DNA of 64,000 bases, taken from contig NZ_CP071448.1 of the NCBI RefSeq assembly GCF_017352115.1, positions 3,495,001 through 3,559,000 on the forward strand, read 5' to 3'. The position numbers and the translations under genes were made by a program. Positions 26,192 to 34,837 of the stretch are shown one piece after another. Each line of letters opens with the position of its first letter. The first letter of the stretch is position 1. A model generated the notes under the pieces. It had not been told where the DNA came from and searched no databases. It was given only the letters and a program-made list of their open reading frames with translations. This DNA comes from Flavobacterium endoglycinae. GTDB taxonomy: Bacteria > Bacteroidota > Bacteroidia > Flavobacteriales > Flavobacteriaceae.

Positions 26192-26739
26192 GCTGTTTTA
26201 AAATTTTTTATGCTCAATATTCTCTTTTGCAAAATATGCTTGGCCCGATTTAAATTTGATTTTGATGTTCCTTCAGAGATTTTTAATAAATCGGCTATTT
26301 CTTTGTGCTTCATTTTTTCAAAAACGTAGAGGTTAAAAACCGTCCGGTATTGATCGGGTAAATCCCTAATATATTCCAGTAATTTTTCCTGATCTATCGA
26401 AATGACTTCGAGTTCTTCCTCCTCTACAAAATCAGTATCGGGATCAAAAACATCCAAAAAGAAACTCTCTTTTTTCTTCTTATTTAAGGTTTCGATAAGT
26501 TTGTTGATAAAGATTCGTTTTAACCATCCTTCAAAACTTCCTTCAAACTTATATTGGTTTATTTTTTGAAAAACAATGACAAAGGCTTCTTGAAATACAT
26601 CTTTGGCATCATCTTCATTTTTCATATATTTTAAGCATATACCATATAAAACAGGAGAGAACAACTGATATATTTTCAGTTGTCCTGCTCTGTCATTTTT
26701 CATGCATTGCTTAATATATTTTTCTAAATCGTCTTTCAA
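26188..26739 (-). CDS. ECF-type RNA polymerase sigma factor
   Basis: 183 residues from a TTG at 26739 (MKDDLEKYIKQCMKNDRAG). An ATG at 26868 gives 226 residues, but the extra 43 are Lys/Ile-rich and a TAnnTTTG box lies inside that stretch, so I prefer the shorter form. Region 2 is LYGICLKYMKNEDDAKDVFQEAFVIVFQKI; region 4 is LPDQYRTVFNLYVFEKMKHKEIADLLKISEGTSKSNLNRAKHIL. The stop and the start of the downstream barrel protein share ATGA, so the two are probably translationally coupled. Confidence 0.88.
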   Translation of the reverse strand: MKDDLEKYIKQCMKNDRAGQLKIYQLFSPVLYGICLKYMKNEDDAKDVFQEAFVIVFQKINQYKFEGSFEGWLKRIFINKLIETLNKKKKESFFLDVFDPDTDFVEEEELEVISIDQEKLLEYIRDLPDQYRTVFNLYVFEKMKHKEIADLLKISEGTSKSNLNRAKHILQKRILSIKNFKTA

Positions 26740-26762
26740 AAAATGAATTAATTTTGGTTTTG

Positions 26763-26770
26763 CAAAAATA
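26763..26770 (-). promoter_or_regulatory. Candidate -7 element for the sigma/barrel operon
   Basis: TATTTTTG on the minus strand fits TAnnTTTG, with a TTG 15 bases upstream (a little short of the usual 17). It lies 23 bases before the TTG start proposed for the sigma factor and is what argues against the longer reading. Confidence 0.4.
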
Positions 26771-26892
26771 GTTTTAATAAGCTTACAAAAGAGGCTTTTG
26801 TAAATACTTTTAACAGCATATTTCTTTGTTAGTCTTTGGTTGTCAGTGTTTTGTTTCTTTTTAAACACATAAGACTAATGATTTTTAGACGA

Positions 26893-27771
26893 TTATTTTA
26901 AGCTTGTAATTTTATCTTTAACAGCTTTTTTAAACGCTTTTACCTCAGCGCTTTGATCTGCTGTATCGTTGTTGTCAATATAAATTTTTGTTATACTTGT
27001 GCCTTGGCGTAGTTCAAAATAAACTCCTCCCTGACCTGCAGAATCTGGTGTTCCGTATGTTTTAGTCTGACCTTTTAAAGCTAAAATCTCAGCAGGAACA
27101 GTTTTTAAGAATAAAGTATATTCACTTCTTTTAGTTTTAGCAGTATATTGATATTGCCCAAAATCATACATTCCAGCTTTTACATTTAGAAATTTCAAAA
27201 TGTTGAAATCATTAATCTGAAAGAAATTTTGGCAATCAGCTCCTGTACAACCAGCATTGAATGTTCCAATTACAATATTATCTGGGCTTTCATTTGTTCT
27301 GTTGAAAAGTATTCCTTTACTAGTTTTTGGAATAACAATAAAATCGGATGGGTAGGTTGGCGTTTGCGTTACATTTTCTCCTGTTAATGGTGCTTTTTCA
27401 TAGAAATTGATTACAATTTCGCAGTTGTTCTCTACGATTGAAGTCATTTTTATAGCATAACCATTTGTTGGTTTTGCTCCTGCGAAAATTCCAATTATAA
27501 AATTTTTAGAGAAATCAATGTTAAGATCACCCGAAGCAGGACAAGTACTTTCATGCTTTGTAAAATAGGTTTCCAGTTTTTCCTGAGAGTTTATCACAAG
27601 CGCAGTTGGAGTACTTGGCAGTGTTTTTACACTATAAGTGCACAAAAGAGGAATACCAGTAAAAGGAAGTTCAGCATTAGTTCCGCAGTTTACATTTGGC
27701 AGATCATCGTTTCCAAGTGAACAAGCAGCAATTCCAAAAGCTACAAATAAGCACAGCATTAATTTTTTCAT
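26893..27771 (-). CDS. Lipoprotein with PrcB-like domain
   Basis: 292 residues. The signal peptide ends with a lipobox (IAAC) near residue 17. The segment IDFSKNFIIGIFAGAKPTNGYAIKMTSIVENNCEIVINFYEKAP, followed by TYPSDFIVIPK, matches the pattern of the PrcB C-terminal domain family. The C-terminal 120 residues (CTGADCQNFFQINDFNILKF, then TKRSEYTLFLKTVPAEILAL) are unassigned; two cysteine-rich spots suggest disulfides. It is monocistronic and located just upstream of the sigma factor operon on the same strand. Confidence 0.7.
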   Translation of the reverse strand: MKKLMLCLFVAFGIAACSLGNDDLPNVNCGTNAELPFTGIPLLCTYSVKTLPSTPTALVINSQEKLETYFTKHESTCPASGDLNIDFSKNFIIGIFAGAKPTNGYAIKMTSIVENNCEIVINFYEKAPLTGENVTQTPTYPSDFIVIPKTSKGILFNRTNESPDNIVIGTFNAGCTGADCQNFFQINDFNILKFLNVKAGMYDFGQYQYTAKTKRSEYTLFLKTVPAEILALKGQTKTYGTPDSAGQGGVYFELRQGTSITKIYIDNNDTADQSAEVKAFKKAVKDKITSLK

Positions 27772-27955
27772 GATACTATTTTAATAGGTTATACTCATGT
27801 AGATGACGACTTATTGAAAAGGTTGCGTAAAAAAAGAAAGAATTATTAAAAAATGTTCGTTTAATTTAAAATCCTATAGTAATTCGTTATTTTTTAATTT
27901 TATAAACTTTCAACTCTGTATTATTGTGTACTTTTATTTTAAAATAAACTTAAAT

Positions 27956-29329
27956 ATGATAGATTTTCTTCCGGTTTTATTGGCTTTTGTAATCGCTTTA
28001 CTAATAGGTATATACTTAGGAAAACTGCTGTTTTCGGCTCGATTTCAATCAGAGAAAGTAAGTTTGGAAGAACGATTGCAGGCAAATGCCAATCAAATGC
28101 AGTTGCAGAAAGAACAATTTGAAATGGAACGAAATAATTTTCAAAAACAGTTTCAATTAGTCAATTCTGAAAAAGAAAATATCCGTACCGAAAAAGATAG
28201 TCTTGCCATTCAGCTTTCGAAAAAAGAAGTAGATTTTGAAAACTTATGGGAACGTCATAAAGAACAAAAAAGTGAGATAAACGAGCTTCAAGCTAAATTT
28301 ACCAAAGAGTTTGAAAATCTGGCCAACAAAATTCTCGAAGAAAAGTCGGCTAAATTCACTGAACAGAATACCTTGAATATGAAAAGTATTCTGCTTCCGT
28401 TGCAGGATAAAATTCAAGGGTTTGAACAAAAGGTGGAACAGACACATAAAGAAAGTATTGATTATCACGCCGCTCTCCGCCAGCAGATTATTGGTTTAAG
28501 CGAAATGAATGCTCAAATGAGCAAAGAAACCTTGAACCTGACCAAAGCTTTAAAAGGCGATAGTAAAATGCAGGGAAACTGGGGCGAGTTGGTTTTGGAA
28601 CGCGTTCTCGAAAAATCAGGTTTAGAAAAAGGACGCGAATACGAAGTACAGCAGAGTTTTGTGAACAGTGAAGGAAATAGGGTTTTCCCGGATGTTGTAA
28701 TCAATTTGCCAGATGGAAAGAAAATGATTGTCGATTCGAAAGTTTCGCTGGTTGCTTATGAAAAGTGGGTCAATGAAGAATCTGAACTATTAAAAATTGA
28801 ATTGCTCAAGGAACACGTAATTTCCATAAAAAGACATGTTGAACAATTAGGAAGTAAAAATTACCACGACTTGTATCAAATAGAAAGTCCGGATTTTGTT
28901 CTGCTATTCATTCCTATTGAACCTGCTTTTGCCATTGCCTTAAACGAGGATTCAACTTTATACAATAAAGCTTTTGATAGAAATATTGTTATCGTAACGC
29001 CAAGTACTTTATTAGCAACTCTGCGAACGATTGACAGTATGTGGACGAATCAGAAACAGCAGGAAAACGCTTTTGAAATTGCGCGTCAGGCCGGAGCACT
29101 TTATGATAAATTTGAAGGTTTTGTAGTCGATTTGGTCAGAATTGGAAACAAAATAAAAGACACAAAATCAGAATATGAAAATGCGATGAATAAACTCGTT
29201 GATGGAAAAGGAAATTTAATTTCCAGTGTAGAACGATTGAAAAAGATGGGAGCCAAAGCTAAAAAATCACTTCCAGAGAATATTATCAACAGAGCTTTAA
29301 ACGCAGATGAAACTGAATTATTAAATTAA
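27956..29329 (+). CDS. rmuC: RmuC family DNA recombination protein
   Basis: 457 residues from MIDFLPVLLAFVIALLIGIYLG. A GTG ten codons upstream is possible. An N-terminal membrane helix is followed by a long coiled coil (about 35-170, rich in Glu, Lys and Gln) and the nuclease-like core: MQGNWGELVLERVLEKSGLEKGREY, FPDVVINLPDGKKMIVDSKVSL and DFVLLFIPIEPAF. RmuC limits inversions at short inverted repeats in E. coli. It is interesting that this window is rich in such repeats, but a link is only speculation. Element A follows 4 bases after its stop. Confidence 0.93.
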   Translation: MIDFLPVLLAFVIALLIGIYLGKLLFSARFQSEKVSLEERLQANANQMQLQKEQFEMERNNFQKQFQLVNSEKENIRTEKDSLAIQLSKKEVDFENLWERHKEQKSEINELQAKFTKEFENLANKILEEKSAKFTEQNTLNMKSILLPLQDKIQGFEQKVEQTHKESIDYHAALRQQIIGLSEMNAQMSKETLNLTKALKGDSKMQGNWGELVLERVLEKSGLEKGREYEVQQSFVNSEGNRVFPDVVINLPDGKKMIVDSKVSLVAYEKWVNEESELLKIELLKEHVISIKRHVEQLGSKNYHDLYQIESPDFVLLFIPIEPAFAIALNEDSTLYNKAFDRNIVIVTPSTLLATLRTIDSMWTNQKQQENAFEIARQAGALYDKFEGFVVDLVRIGNKIKDTKSEYENAMNKLVDGKGNLISSVERLKKMGAKAKKSLPENIINRALNADETELLN

Positions 29330-29333
29330 ATTG

Positions 29334-29464
29334 CAACACATAGGCATATAGAAGTTGAGATTGACTAAAAGGCGTTATTTATTAAAATAGCATAGATAGG
29401 TGACAAACTAGTTTCTTTCTTTTTACTCTTTTCACAAAAATCTAATCTATGTTTCTATGTGTTG
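29334..29464 (-). repeat. Inverted-repeat element, copy A
   Basis: 131 bases bounded by CAACACATAG and CTATGTTTCTATGTGTTG, which pair as imperfect terminal repeats. Inside, read on the minus strand, are GAAACTAGTTT and ACGCCTTTT, the same internal motifs in the same order as copies B, C and D in the carotenoid operon. It fills most of the spacer between rmuC and the thioesterase gene, in reverse orientation to the other three. Confidence 0.8.
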
Positions 29465-29501
29465 ATGCATATAATTAATCAAAAATACCAAAAACAAAAA
29501 C

Positions 29502-30050
29502 ATGACATTAGATTACAAACCCGTTTCATCATCAAAAATTAGTATTTCAGAACTAATGCTTCCTTCGCATACCAATTTCAGCGGTAAGATTCACGGAGGT
29601 TATATTTTACAATTACTTGACCAGATTGCCTTTGCTTCGGCATCAAAATTTTCAGGTAATTATTGCGTAACCGCTTCTGTAGATACCGTGAACTTCTTAA
29701 AACCAATTGAAGTTGGAGAACTGGTAACGATGAAAGCCTCTGTTAATTACGTGGGAAGAAGTTCAATGGTTGTAGGTATTCGTGTTGAAGCAGAAAACAT
29801 TCAGACAGGTGTAATAAAACATTGTAATTCGTCTTATTTTACAATGGTTGCCAAAGATAAAGATGGTAAAAGTGTACAAGTTCCAGGACTCATTTTATCT
29901 AATCTTGAAGAAGTCCGCAGATTTAGAAAAGCGATTAAACATATAGAAGTCCGCAAAGAAATTGAAGAACACGAAAAAGTAACTACAGTAAGTTCAATCG
30001 AAGATTTGGCCAGTTTAGATAAATACAATGTTCTTTTAGAAATCAGCTAA
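29502..30050 (+). CDS. Acyl-CoA thioesterase (hotdog fold, YciA/BFIT type)
   Basis: 182 residues. The hotdog core is seen as SELMLPSHTNFSGKIHGGYILQLLDQIAFASA, with the usual Asn and Asp/His of this thioesterase branch, then TASVDTVNFLKPIEVGELVTMKASVNYVGRSSMVVGIRV. It hydrolyses acyl-CoA esters in the cytoplasm; the preferred chain is unknown. The C-terminal 50 residues are a charged helical extension (EVRRFRKAIKHIEVRKEIEEHEK). The ATG follows element A by 37 bases. Confidence 0.9.
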   Translation: MTLDYKPVSSSKISISELMLPSHTNFSGKIHGGYILQLLDQIAFASASKFSGNYCVTASVDTVNFLKPIEVGELVTMKASVNYVGRSSMVVGIRVEAENIQTGVIKHCNSSYFTMVAKDKDGKSVQVPGLILSNLEEVRRFRKAIKHIEVRKEIEEHEKVTTVSSIEDLASLDKYNVLLEIS

Positions 30051-30093
30051 GTATTCTTATATTTAGTTTTTAAACTCATTAAATTTAGAAAAC

Positions 30094-30489
30094 ATGGTAA
30101 AATTTGGATATACAATTTTATACGTTGATAATGTCGAAGAATCGATTTCGTTTTATGAAAATGCTTTTGGTTTTTCGAGAAAATTTGTCTCGCCAGATAA
30201 CGATTATGGAGAATTAATTACAGGAGAAACCACACTTTCATTTGCTTCAAAAAAATTGGCAGCAACTAATTTAAAAGATGGTTTTATAGAAAGCAGTTTA
30301 GAAGACAAACCTTTTGCAATAGAAATTGGTTTTATTACAGATAATGTACCGGAACTTTTGCAAAAAGCAACTTCTTTTGGGGCAGTTATAGTTGCAGAAC
30401 CGGTAGAAAAACCTTGGGGACAGATTGTAGCATACGCAAGAGATTTAAATGGATTTTTAATTGAGATTTGTACAGAAGTAACTTCTTAA
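30094..30489 (+). CDS. VOC family (glyoxalase/bleomycin-resistance-like) protein
   Basis: 131 residues with two paired beta-alpha-beta-beta-beta units: FGYTILYVDNVEESISFYENAFGF at the start and EIGFITDNVPELLQKATSFGAVIVAEPVEKPWGQIVAYARDLNGFLIEIC at the end. This is the vicinal oxygen chelate fold, with a final Glu in LIEIC as a likely metal ligand. Substrate unknown. It may be co-transcribed with the thioesterase, 43 bases upstream. Confidence 0.88.
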   Translation: MVKFGYTILYVDNVEESISFYENAFGFSRKFVSPDNDYGELITGETTLSFASKKLAATNLKDGFIESSLEDKPFAIEIGFITDNVPELLQKATSFGAVIVAEPVEKPWGQIVAYARDLNGFLIEICTEVTS

Positions 30490-30869
30490 GAATTTCTCTA
30501 ATAAAGGTATAAATGCAAAACCTATATTTTAAACCTTATTTTCTTCTATAAAATTTAGTTGTAATAATTTAAAATATGGGTTTTTTAAACCAAACGAGAT
30601 ACTTTTCTATTAGTGTTTTATCCTTTTAATAAATAGAAGAATTTAGGTTTTGGATTTTTTTCAAAACATGAAAAATTCACAAACATTTGGCAAAATTCTG
30701 GAAACCATTTGGTTAAAAAATCGTAACTTTAAGTATATGTTTAACCAATAAAAATTCACTGAATACTGCCGTTCCATTTTTATAAATTAATCTGATTTTT
30801 AGAATAATTTTTTGCTTTCTTTTTAAAGAATAAAAATAGAATGACATAATTGTTTAACTGTAGACGATT
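30490..30869. other. 380-base AT-rich spacer, no gene seen
   Basis: The region holds T and A tracts and a 27-codon open frame at 30668-30751 that I do not trust. No strong terminator, repeat or RNA fold is recognised. The 3' end of the VOC gene and the promoter of the YceI gene must lie here. Confidence 0.5.
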
Positions 30870-31436
30870 ATGAAAACAACTACTTTATTATTTTTACTTT
30901 TTACTACTTTTTCTGTCATTGCCCAAGATAAGTTTTTTACTAACACAGGGACAATTAACTTTGAAGCGTCTGTTCCTTTGTTTGAGGAAGTCAAAGCTGT
31001 AAATAGACAAGTTGCCATACTTTTAGAACCAAAAACAAGTACATTTATCTGTACTGTTGTTATCAAGGATTTTCGTTTTAAATTAGATTTAATGCAAGAG
31101 CATTTCAACGATAATTATATGGAAAGCAATCGTTATCCTAAAGCAATATTTAAAGGAAAGATTGAAAAATTTGATTTGAAAGATCTTAGCGAACAAGAAA
31201 AAGAATATCTGATAAAAGGCAAACTAAATTTACGCGGAAAATCAAAGGAGATTATTGTGAATGCTTTAATTAAGAGAGTTCCAGAAGGAATTCAAGTTAT
31301 TTCAGATTTTCCAATTGCGATATCCGATTTTAATATTAGTATTCCAGAAACTATTCTGGGTAAAATCGCAAAAACAGCCAATACAGAGCTAACGGGCGTA
31401 ATACGAAGCGATGATACAATGTTAACCTTGAAGTAA
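30870..31436 (+). CDS. YceI family secreted lipid-binding-type protein
   Basis: 188 residues with a signal peptide (MKTTTLLFLLFTTFSVIAQ). The mature part is all-beta: GTINFEASVPLFEEVKAVNRQVAILLEPKTSTFICTVVIKDFRFKLDLMQEHFNDNYMESNRYPKAIFKG is the classic YceI beginning. YceI proteins form a lipocalin-like barrel that binds isoprenoids such as polyprenyl chains. Its closeness to the carotenoid cluster (about 3.5 kb) is suggestive but not proof of a shared role. It converges on the epimerase gene, with 2 bases between the stops. Confidence 0.9.
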   Translation: MKTTTLLFLLFTTFSVIAQDKFFTNTGTINFEASVPLFEEVKAVNRQVAILLEPKTSTFICTVVIKDFRFKLDLMQEHFNDNYMESNRYPKAIFKGKIEKFDLKDLSEQEKEYLIKGKLNLRGKSKEIIVNALIKRVPEGIQVISDFPIAISDFNISIPETILGKIAKTANTELTGVIRSDDTMLTLK

Positions 31437-31438
31437 GC

Positions 31439-32350
31439 TTACTTTAGGCAATTGATTAACGCTTTTTCTAAATCAGTACATTGAAATTCAAATCCGGTTT
31501 TTTGTATTTTTTCAGATGAAACCCTTTGCCCAGTTAAAATAGCTTCACTCATTTCTCCTAAAACAATTTTAAGAATAAAAGAAGGAGCTTTAGGAAGCCA
31601 GATTGTATATCCGTACAATGATGCCAGTATTTTGGAGAATCTCGAATTGGTAGTATTGTCTGTTATAGCAGCATTGTACGGGCCATGCAATTGATCGTCA
31701 GTAACTGCTTTGCAGTATATCTGACATAAATCTTCAATATAAATCCAAGGGAGATATTGTTTTCCTGTTCCTAAAACAGCGCCAAAACCGGCTTTAAAAC
31801 TGGGTGCCACCTTTTTCATAAAACCTTCATCTTTTCCTAAAACAATTCCGGTTCTGATTTTAACGGTTCGAATGCCTAAACTTTCAATAGTATCTGCGGC
31901 ATTTTCCCAAACCTGACAGGTCATGCCTAAAAAGTCATCAGCAGGAGGCGTTTCTTCGGTACATATTTTATGACTTGTAACCGCACCGTAAATTCCAATT
32001 CCCGAAGCAGAAATAAAAGCGTTAAGTTTTTTATCATGCCGTTTTAAAACAGAATGAATCAATTCAACTGGTTTTACGCGGCTTTCTGCTAGAACTTTTT
32101 TTCGTTTCTTCGTCCATCTTTTTTCTACTATTCCTTCTCCTGCAAGATGAATGATATAATCTGCATTAAGAACGGCATTTTCATCGATATAATCTTTGTT
32201 TAAATCCCATTTATAGTACGTTACACGTGGTGTGTTTTCTCTATCAGAACGGCTCAAAACAGATACAGAATATCCCGCTTCGATAAGAACATCAGTTAAA
32301 TGTTTTCCAATGAAGCCAGTTCCGCCTGTTAATAGAACATTTTGAGTCAT
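31439..32350 (-). CDS. TIGR01777 family epimerase (extended SDR)
   Basis: 303 residues. NAD(P)-binding LTGGTGFIGKHL (6-17), then AGEGIVEKRWTKKRKK (the family hallmark), SASGIGIYG and the LPWIYIEDLCQIYCKAV segment. The C-terminal DUF1731-like part is APSFILKIVLGEMSEAILTGQRVSSEKIQKTGF. The reaction is unknown. It is divergent from the TetR-type gene, with about 100 bases between them holding an inverted repeat. It sits at the edge of the pigment/photolyase region, where such genes are often found in light-response clusters of other bacteria. Confidence 0.9.
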   Translation of the reverse strand: MTQNVLLTGGTGFIGKHLTDVLIEAGYSVSVLSRSDRENTPRVTYYKWDLNKDYIDENAVLNADYIIHLAGEGIVEKRWTKKRKKVLAESRVKPVELIHSVLKRHDKKLNAFISASGIGIYGAVTSHKICTEETPPADDFLGMTCQVWENAADTIESLGIRTVKIRTGIVLGKDEGFMKKVAPSFKAGFGAVLGTGKQYLPWIYIEDLCQIYCKAVTDDQLHGPYNAAITDNTTNSRFSKILASLYGYTIWLPKAPSFILKIVLGEMSEAILTGQRVSSEKIQKTGFEFQCTDLEKALINCLK

Positions 32351-32395
32351 AATAGTTTATAATATATTTAACAGTGTCTAAGGTTTTGTTAGTAG

Positions 32396-32424
32396 TAAAG
32401 GTACTTAAACAATGTTTACCTTTA
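32396..32424. promoter_or_regulatory. Inverted repeat in divergent promoter region, candidate TetR operator
   Basis: TAAAGGTA (32396-32403) and TACCTTTA (32417-32424) are perfect reverse complements, 13 bases apart, and AAACAATGTTT between them extends the symmetry. It lies between the epimerase gene (minus) and the TetR-type gene (plus), 25 bases before the latter. Each arm also resembles a -7 box (TAnnTTTG with one mismatch) for its own strand, so protein binding here could block both promoters. Confidence 0.5.
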
Positions 32425-32448
32425 TACCAAATTCTAAATTTTAATAAA

Positions 32449-33111
32449 ATGGCATCTAAAAAGAAGGTAATTACCAAAGATGAGATCGTTTCAAAATATA
32501 TGGAAGAAGTGTTAGAAAAAGGACAAAAACCAAAATCAGTGTATCATTTTGCCAAAGGAAATGATTTTACTGAAGCCGAATTTTACTCTTTTTTTGGAAC
32601 ACTAGAAGGTTTAGAAAAAGAAATATTCCGACTGTTTTTTGAAAATACTGTAAATCTGCTTCACTCCAACGAAGAATATCAACAGTATGATATGAAAAAC
32701 AAAATGCTGAGCTTCTACTTTACTTTCTTTGAGATTTTAACTGCTAATAGAAGTTATGTGCTTCAATCGCTTAAAATCGACAGAAATCCACTTAAAAACC
32801 TAGTTCAGTTAACGACACTGCGAAATAGTTTTAAAGAGTATGTCTCTGAAATTTTAACGGATGATTACAGATTAGAACAAGAAAAATTGCAGAAGTTTCA
32901 AGAAAAAGCCATTCAAGAATCGGCTTGGCTGCAATTGATGCTGACAATTAAATTCTGGATGGAAGACGAATCAGCCGCTTTTGAAAAAACAGATATTTTT
33001 ATTGAGAAATCAGTGAATGCATCATTCGAACTCATGAATGTAGCACCAATGAATCACTTAATTGATTTAGGAAAGTTTCTTTTTAAAGAAAAAATATACA
33101 GCAGACCATGA
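32449..33111 (+). CDS. TetR-family-like transcriptional regulator
   Basis: 220 residues from MASKKKVITKDEIVSKYMEE. An ATG at 32374 would extend through the likely promoter and operator, so it is rejected. The N-terminal helices (KYMEEVLEKGQKPKSVYHFAKGNDFTEAEFYSFFGTLEGLEKEIF) follow the TetR DNA-binding layout though in a divergent form; the rest is all-helical and ends in a C-terminal ligand-type domain. It overlaps the ABC1 kinase gene by 4 bases (ATGA), so the pair is co-translated. No ligand is known. Confidence 0.75.
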   Translation: MASKKKVITKDEIVSKYMEEVLEKGQKPKSVYHFAKGNDFTEAEFYSFFGTLEGLEKEIFRLFFENTVNLLHSNEEYQQYDMKNKMLSFYFTFFEILTANRSYVLQSLKIDRNPLKNLVQLTTLRNSFKEYVSEILTDDYRLEQEKLQKFQEKAIQESAWLQLMLTIKFWMEDESAAFEKTDIFIEKSVNASFELMNVAPMNHLIDLGKFLFKEKIYSRP

Positions 33112-34412
33112 AAACCATCGATTATATTCCAACTTCAAAAATAGAAAGAGCCGGAAAACTAGTTCAAACCGGAGCCAAAATTGGGATAAACTATGTAAAA
33201 CATTATGCTGAAAAAATAGTAAATCCTGATTTGACCCGTGACAAATTAAATGAAAATAATGCCGAAGATATTTACGACGGCTTAAAAAGCTTGAAAGGAA
33301 GTGCTCTGAAAGTGGCTCAAATGCTGAGTATGGATAAGAACTTTCTGCCTCAGGCGTATGTAGAGAAATTTTCACTTTCGCAGTTTTCTGTTCCCCCGCT
33401 TTCTGCGCCTTTGGTTTTAAAAACATTCAAAAATAATTTTGGCAAAACACCGACTGAAATTTTTGATGAATTCAATCCAAATTCAGTAAACGCAGCCAGC
33501 ATTGGCCAAGTGCATTTGGCTAAAAAAGGAGATAAAAAATTAGCGGTTAAAATTCAATATCCTGGAGTTGCCAACAGTATTTCATCCGATTTGGCTTTGG
33601 TAAAGCCTATTGCAATCAGAATGTTTAATCTGCAGGGAAAAGATTCGGATAAATATTTTAAAGAAGTTGAAGACAAACTGATTGAAGAAACCAATTATTT
33701 GTTAGAATTAAAACAAAGCCAAGAAGTCGTTGATGCCTGCAGTAAAATTGAAAACATCATTTTTCCAAATTATTATCCTGAATTTTCATCAGAGAAAATC
33801 ATTACAATGGATTGGATGACAGGGATTCACCTTTCTGAATTTACTGCCAAAAATACAAACCAAGAAGTTGGAGATAAAATAGGGCAGGCGCTTTGGGATT
33901 TTTATATGTATCAAATTCATGTTTTGAGAAAAGTTCACGCAGATCCGCATCCGGGGAACTTTTTGGTGAATGATGAAAACCAATTAATTGCTTTGGATTT
34001 TGGTTGTATGAAACAAATTCCGGATGATTTCTATACTCCGTATTTTGAATTAATCAACAAGGATGTCATTACAGATGAAAAGCTTTTCAACGAAAAATTA
34101 TTCGAATTAGAAATTCTTCGTAAAGATGACACACCGGCGGAAATTGAATATTTCACCGAAATGTTTCATGAATTATTATCGCTTTTCACCAAACCTTTTC
34201 AAAACGAAACTTTCGATTTTGCCGATGAAAAATTCTTCAACGCTATTGCCGAGTTAGGAAAACGTTTCTCAGAAGATACAAACCTTAAAAAAATGAACGG
34301 AAACCGTGGTTCTAAACACTTTATTTACATGAATCGTACTTTCTTTGGTTTGTACAATTTAATGTTTGATCTGAAAGCAAAAATTGTCGTTGATAATTAT
34401 TTGAAATATTAG
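33108..34412 (+). CDS. ABC1/AarF (UbiB-family) atypical kinase
   Basis: 434 residues. Family motifs: LKSLKGSALKVAQMLSMD (the KxGQ-type helix), SIGQVHLAKKGDKKLAVKIQYPG with the nucleotide-binding Lys, and VHADPHPGNFLVNDENQLIALDFG containing the catalytic Asp and the DFG-like end. Members support ubiquinone synthesis in Proteobacteria and lipid/prenyl metabolism elsewhere; Flavobacteria use menaquinone, so the role here is open. Co-translation with a TetR-type regulator and proximity to the carotenoid genes suggest a membrane isoprenoid context. Confidence 0.9.
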   Translation: MKTIDYIPTSKIERAGKLVQTGAKIGINYVKHYAEKIVNPDLTRDKLNENNAEDIYDGLKSLKGSALKVAQMLSMDKNFLPQAYVEKFSLSQFSVPPLSAPLVLKTFKNNFGKTPTEIFDEFNPNSVNAASIGQVHLAKKGDKKLAVKIQYPGVANSISSDLALVKPIAIRMFNLQGKDSDKYFKEVEDKLIEETNYLLELKQSQEVVDACSKIENIIFPNYYPEFSSEKIITMDWMTGIHLSEFTAKNTNQEVGDKIGQALWDFYMYQIHVLRKVHADPHPGNFLVNDENQLIALDFGCMKQIPDDFYTPYFELINKDVITDEKLFNEKLFELEILRKDDTPAEIEYFTEMFHELLSLFTKPFQNETFDFADEKFFNAIAELGKRFSEDTNLKKMNGNRGSKHFIYMNRTFFGLYNLMFDLKAKIVVDNYLKY

Positions 34413-34462
34413 ACTTCGAAAATTCCAAATATTTAAATTCCGAATTCCAATTTTAAAAACAT

Positions 34463-34498
34463 AAGCCTTTGTCAAAGTTTAAACTTTGACAAAGGCTT
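34463..34498. repeat. Perfect 36-bp palindrome
   Basis: Arms 34463-34480 and 34481-34498 are exact reverse complements without spacer (core GTCAAAGTTTAAACTTTGAC). It can form a cruciform or a strong hairpin at the end of the ABC1 kinase transcript. Confidence 0.9.
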
Positions 34499-34509
34499 CA
34501 GCATATTTG

Positions 34510-34589
34510 AACATAGCCCAAGGTTCAACCTTGGGTATACAATGTGTTCCATTCCAAGCGTTCCCAAGGTTGAAACCTTGGACTATGTT
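34510..34589. repeat. Long imperfect inverted repeat with nested hairpins
   Basis: The left arm 34510-34535 (AACATAGCCCAAGGTT...) pairs with the right arm 34563-34589 (...CTTGGACTATGTT) with one mismatch and one extra base. Each arm also contains its own short palindrome (CCAAGGTTCAACCTTGG). The spacer is 27 bases. Confidence 0.85.
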
Positions 34590-34749
34590 TTAGTATTGGG
34601 GTTAAAATTTTTGTCGAATTCTTAGTTCGGCCGTCCGTTTATAGCAATGACAAGATTGCGGGTAAATTTTTGGAATTTTGAAATTCATTTAATAATTCTC
34701 TTTTTGTAAGAATTTGTTTTTTTTATTTCATTTTGTTTGTATTTCGATT

Positions 34750-34837
34750 GTCTTCCTGAGCGAAGTCGAAGGATCGCTATGCATTGTCAATACTATATGT
34801 CCTCACTTTGTGATCCTTCGACTTCGCTCAGGAAGAC
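34750..34837. repeat. Perfect 26-bp inverted repeat (CTGAGCGAAGTCGAAGGATC type)
   Basis: Arms 34750-34775 and 34812-34837 are exact reverse complements, 36 bases apart. The core CTGAGCGAAGTCGAAGG is a sequence I know as frequent in Bacteroidota intergenic DNA. It may be a REP-like mobile hairpin. Confidence 0.85.

Noticed and set aside
30668..30751. 27-codon open frame in the VOC-YceI spacer
   Set aside because: No homologous pattern, hydrophobic helix or promoter; likely chance.
33067..33426. 119-codon minus-strand frame over the TetR/ABC1 kinase junction
   Set aside because: Antisense to two genes with clear family motifs; no family of its own.
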